A DNA stretch of 64,000 bases from CANMXU01 sp052030545 (lineage in GTDB: Bacteria > Pseudomonadota > Gammaproteobacteria > Enterobacterales > Alteromonadaceae). Position numbers and translations under genes: made by a program. The notes beneath the pieces were generated by a model. It was not told where the DNA came from. It made no database searches and was given only the letters and a program-made list of their open reading frames with translations. Below are positions 63,113 through 64,000 of the stretch, one piece after another. Numbering within the stretch: position 1 is the stretch's first letter; every line of letters starts with the position of its first letter. Location: contig NZ_JBPDIH010000006.1 of assembly GCF_052030545.1 (NCBI RefSeq), forward strand, positions 248,001-312,000, written 5' to 3'.

Positions 63113-64000
63113 TTAAAGCTTGGCAGCTAACTCCGCAGCTTGTCTGATAGCACGTTTTGCATCTAACTCGGCGGCAACATTAGCGCCACCAATTAAATGG
63201 GTACTTACGCCTTTATCGAGTAGTTGCTGATACAAACTGCGCTCTGATTCTTGGCCTGCGCAAATAATCACGTTATCAACATCTAATACTTGTTCTTTAC
63301 CATCCACTTCGATGGTTAAGCCATTATCGTCGATGCTTTTGTAAGTAACACCTGGGATCATGCTCACGCCATTTTTTTGCAGCGTCGCGCGGTGGATCCA
63401 ACCGGTAGTTTTTCCTAAGCCAGCGCCCACTTTGGTAGTTTTACGTTGCAATAAATAAATTTCACGCTCCGTTTTTTCATGCTCGGCTTTTTCAAGCAAT
63501 GCCCCCGCATGAGTGAAATTTTTATCAACGCCCCAATTGGCTAACCACTTATCTGGCTCTGTGGTTAATGATTTTTCTTCTGCTAAATAACAGGCAACAT
63601 CAAAGCCAATACCACCTGCGCCAATAATGGCGACTTTTTTACCAACAGGCTCTTTGTCGCGCAATACTTGTATATAGCTTTTCACTTTCGGATGGTCAAA
63701 ACCATTAAGGGGTAATTTACGTGGAATAATGCCTGTGGCTAATACCACTTCATCAAAACCTTCACTTGCCAGTTGTTCAACGGTTTTTTCACTGTTTAAG
63801 TTTACTGAAACATTTAATAGTTCCAGTTTTTTACCAAAGTATCTTAAGGTTTCATAAAACTCTTCTTTACCCGGAACTTGTTTAGCAATATTAAATTGAC
63901 CGCCAATTTCACTAGCGCGGTCGAACAATTCCACTTTATGACCACGCTCAGAGGCATATACACTAAAGGCTAAACCGGCAGGGCCTGCGCCAACAACGGC
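63113..64000 (-). CDS. fadH: 2,4-dienoyl-CoA reductase (NADPH), C-terminal part
   Basis: FAD/FMN/4Fe-4S enzyme of unsaturated fatty-acid beta-oxidation. Only the C-terminal part lies in the window: the frame is open to the right edge, where the minus strand reads AVVGAGPAGLAFSVYASERG, the FAD-binding Rossmann motif. The NADPH-binding motif IGAGGIGFD follows, and then VGAGLGKTTGWIHRATL, typical of FadH rather than of old-yellow-enzyme relatives. It ends LAAKL at 63113 and is followed by a strong terminator. Confidence 0.92.
   Translation of the reverse strand, partial: AVVGAGPAGLAFSVYASERGHKVELFDRASEIGGQFNIAKQVPGKEEFYETLRYFGKKLELLNVSVNLNSEKTVEQLASEGFDEVVLATGIIPRKLPLNGFDHPKVKSYIQVLRDKEPVGKKVAIIGAGGIGFDVACYLAEEKSLTTEPDKWLANWGVDKNFTHAGALLEKAEHEKTEREIYLLQRKTTKVGAGLGKTTGWIHRATLQKNGVSMIPGVTYKSIDDNGLTIEVDGKEQVLDVDNVIICAGQESERSLYQQLLDKGVSTHLIGGANVAAELDAKRAIRQAAELAAKL

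Overview
The window looks like a chromosomal segment of a marine gammaproteobacterium of the order Alteromonadales, probably Colwelliaceae (Colwellia/Thalassotalea-like). The reasons are an AT-rich sequence, gammaproteobacterial ribosomal proteins in E. coli-like order, an E. coli-like rpsM leader, neighbourhoods such as pabA/argD/astA/astD and OsmC/prkB, many TonB-dependent receptors, and a PEP-CTERM protein. The placement is inferred from gene content only.

Layout. 1-2335: the end of a NarK/NasA-type nitrate transporter followed by a PP2C phosphatase/Ser-Thr kinase fusion. 2582-3772: an outer-membrane barrel protein, followed by a composite locus of two interspersed short-repeat families (3841-4254). 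4400-11671: pabA, an HDOD-like protein, argD/astC, astA, astD and a DUF1338 protein, that is, arginine synthesis and catabolism through succinylarginine. 11799-13689: a DUF3802-like protein, an OsmC protein and prkB. 13823-17174: a membrane-anchored di-heme peroxidase whose gene overlaps a hybrid histidine kinase. 17250-31594 (minus strand): the S10, spc and alpha ribosomal operons from rpsJ to rplQ, with secY, rpmJ and rpoA. Their leaders and promoters can be recognised. The S10/spc junction holds an opposite-strand small membrane protein gene and possibly a 40-codon ORF. 31970-36237: an RND pump and its lipoprotein adaptor. 37221-39308: a second-type elongation factor G. 39424-45420: a PHP-domain esterase, a TonB-dependent receptor and a divergent DUF1254/DUF1214 protein, probably one uptake module, then a LysR regulator. 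46694-50498: a PEP-CTERM protein and a PrsT-like TPR protein. 50651-56324: two TonB-dependent receptors flanking a Tat-exported dienelactone hydrolase. 56601-59097: an OmpR-type two-component pair. 59182-64000 (minus): ssb, a TlpA-like thioredoxin, a thioesterase, a chemoreceptor and the C-terminal part of fadH.

Most of the window is housekeeping. The best leads are: (1) short repeats at 3841-4254 whose hairpin arms change in a compensatory way, with a related copy at 10736-10749; (2) a perfect 13-bp inverted repeat at 50557-50643 that buries the Shine-Dalgarno of a TonB-dependent receptor; (3) an RND pump in which two proton-relay residues are replaced; (4) the insertion at the S10/spc junction; and (5) the overlapping peroxidase/hybrid-kinase pair. 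I did not see CRISPR arrays, insertion sequences, phage genes, tRNA or rRNA genes.
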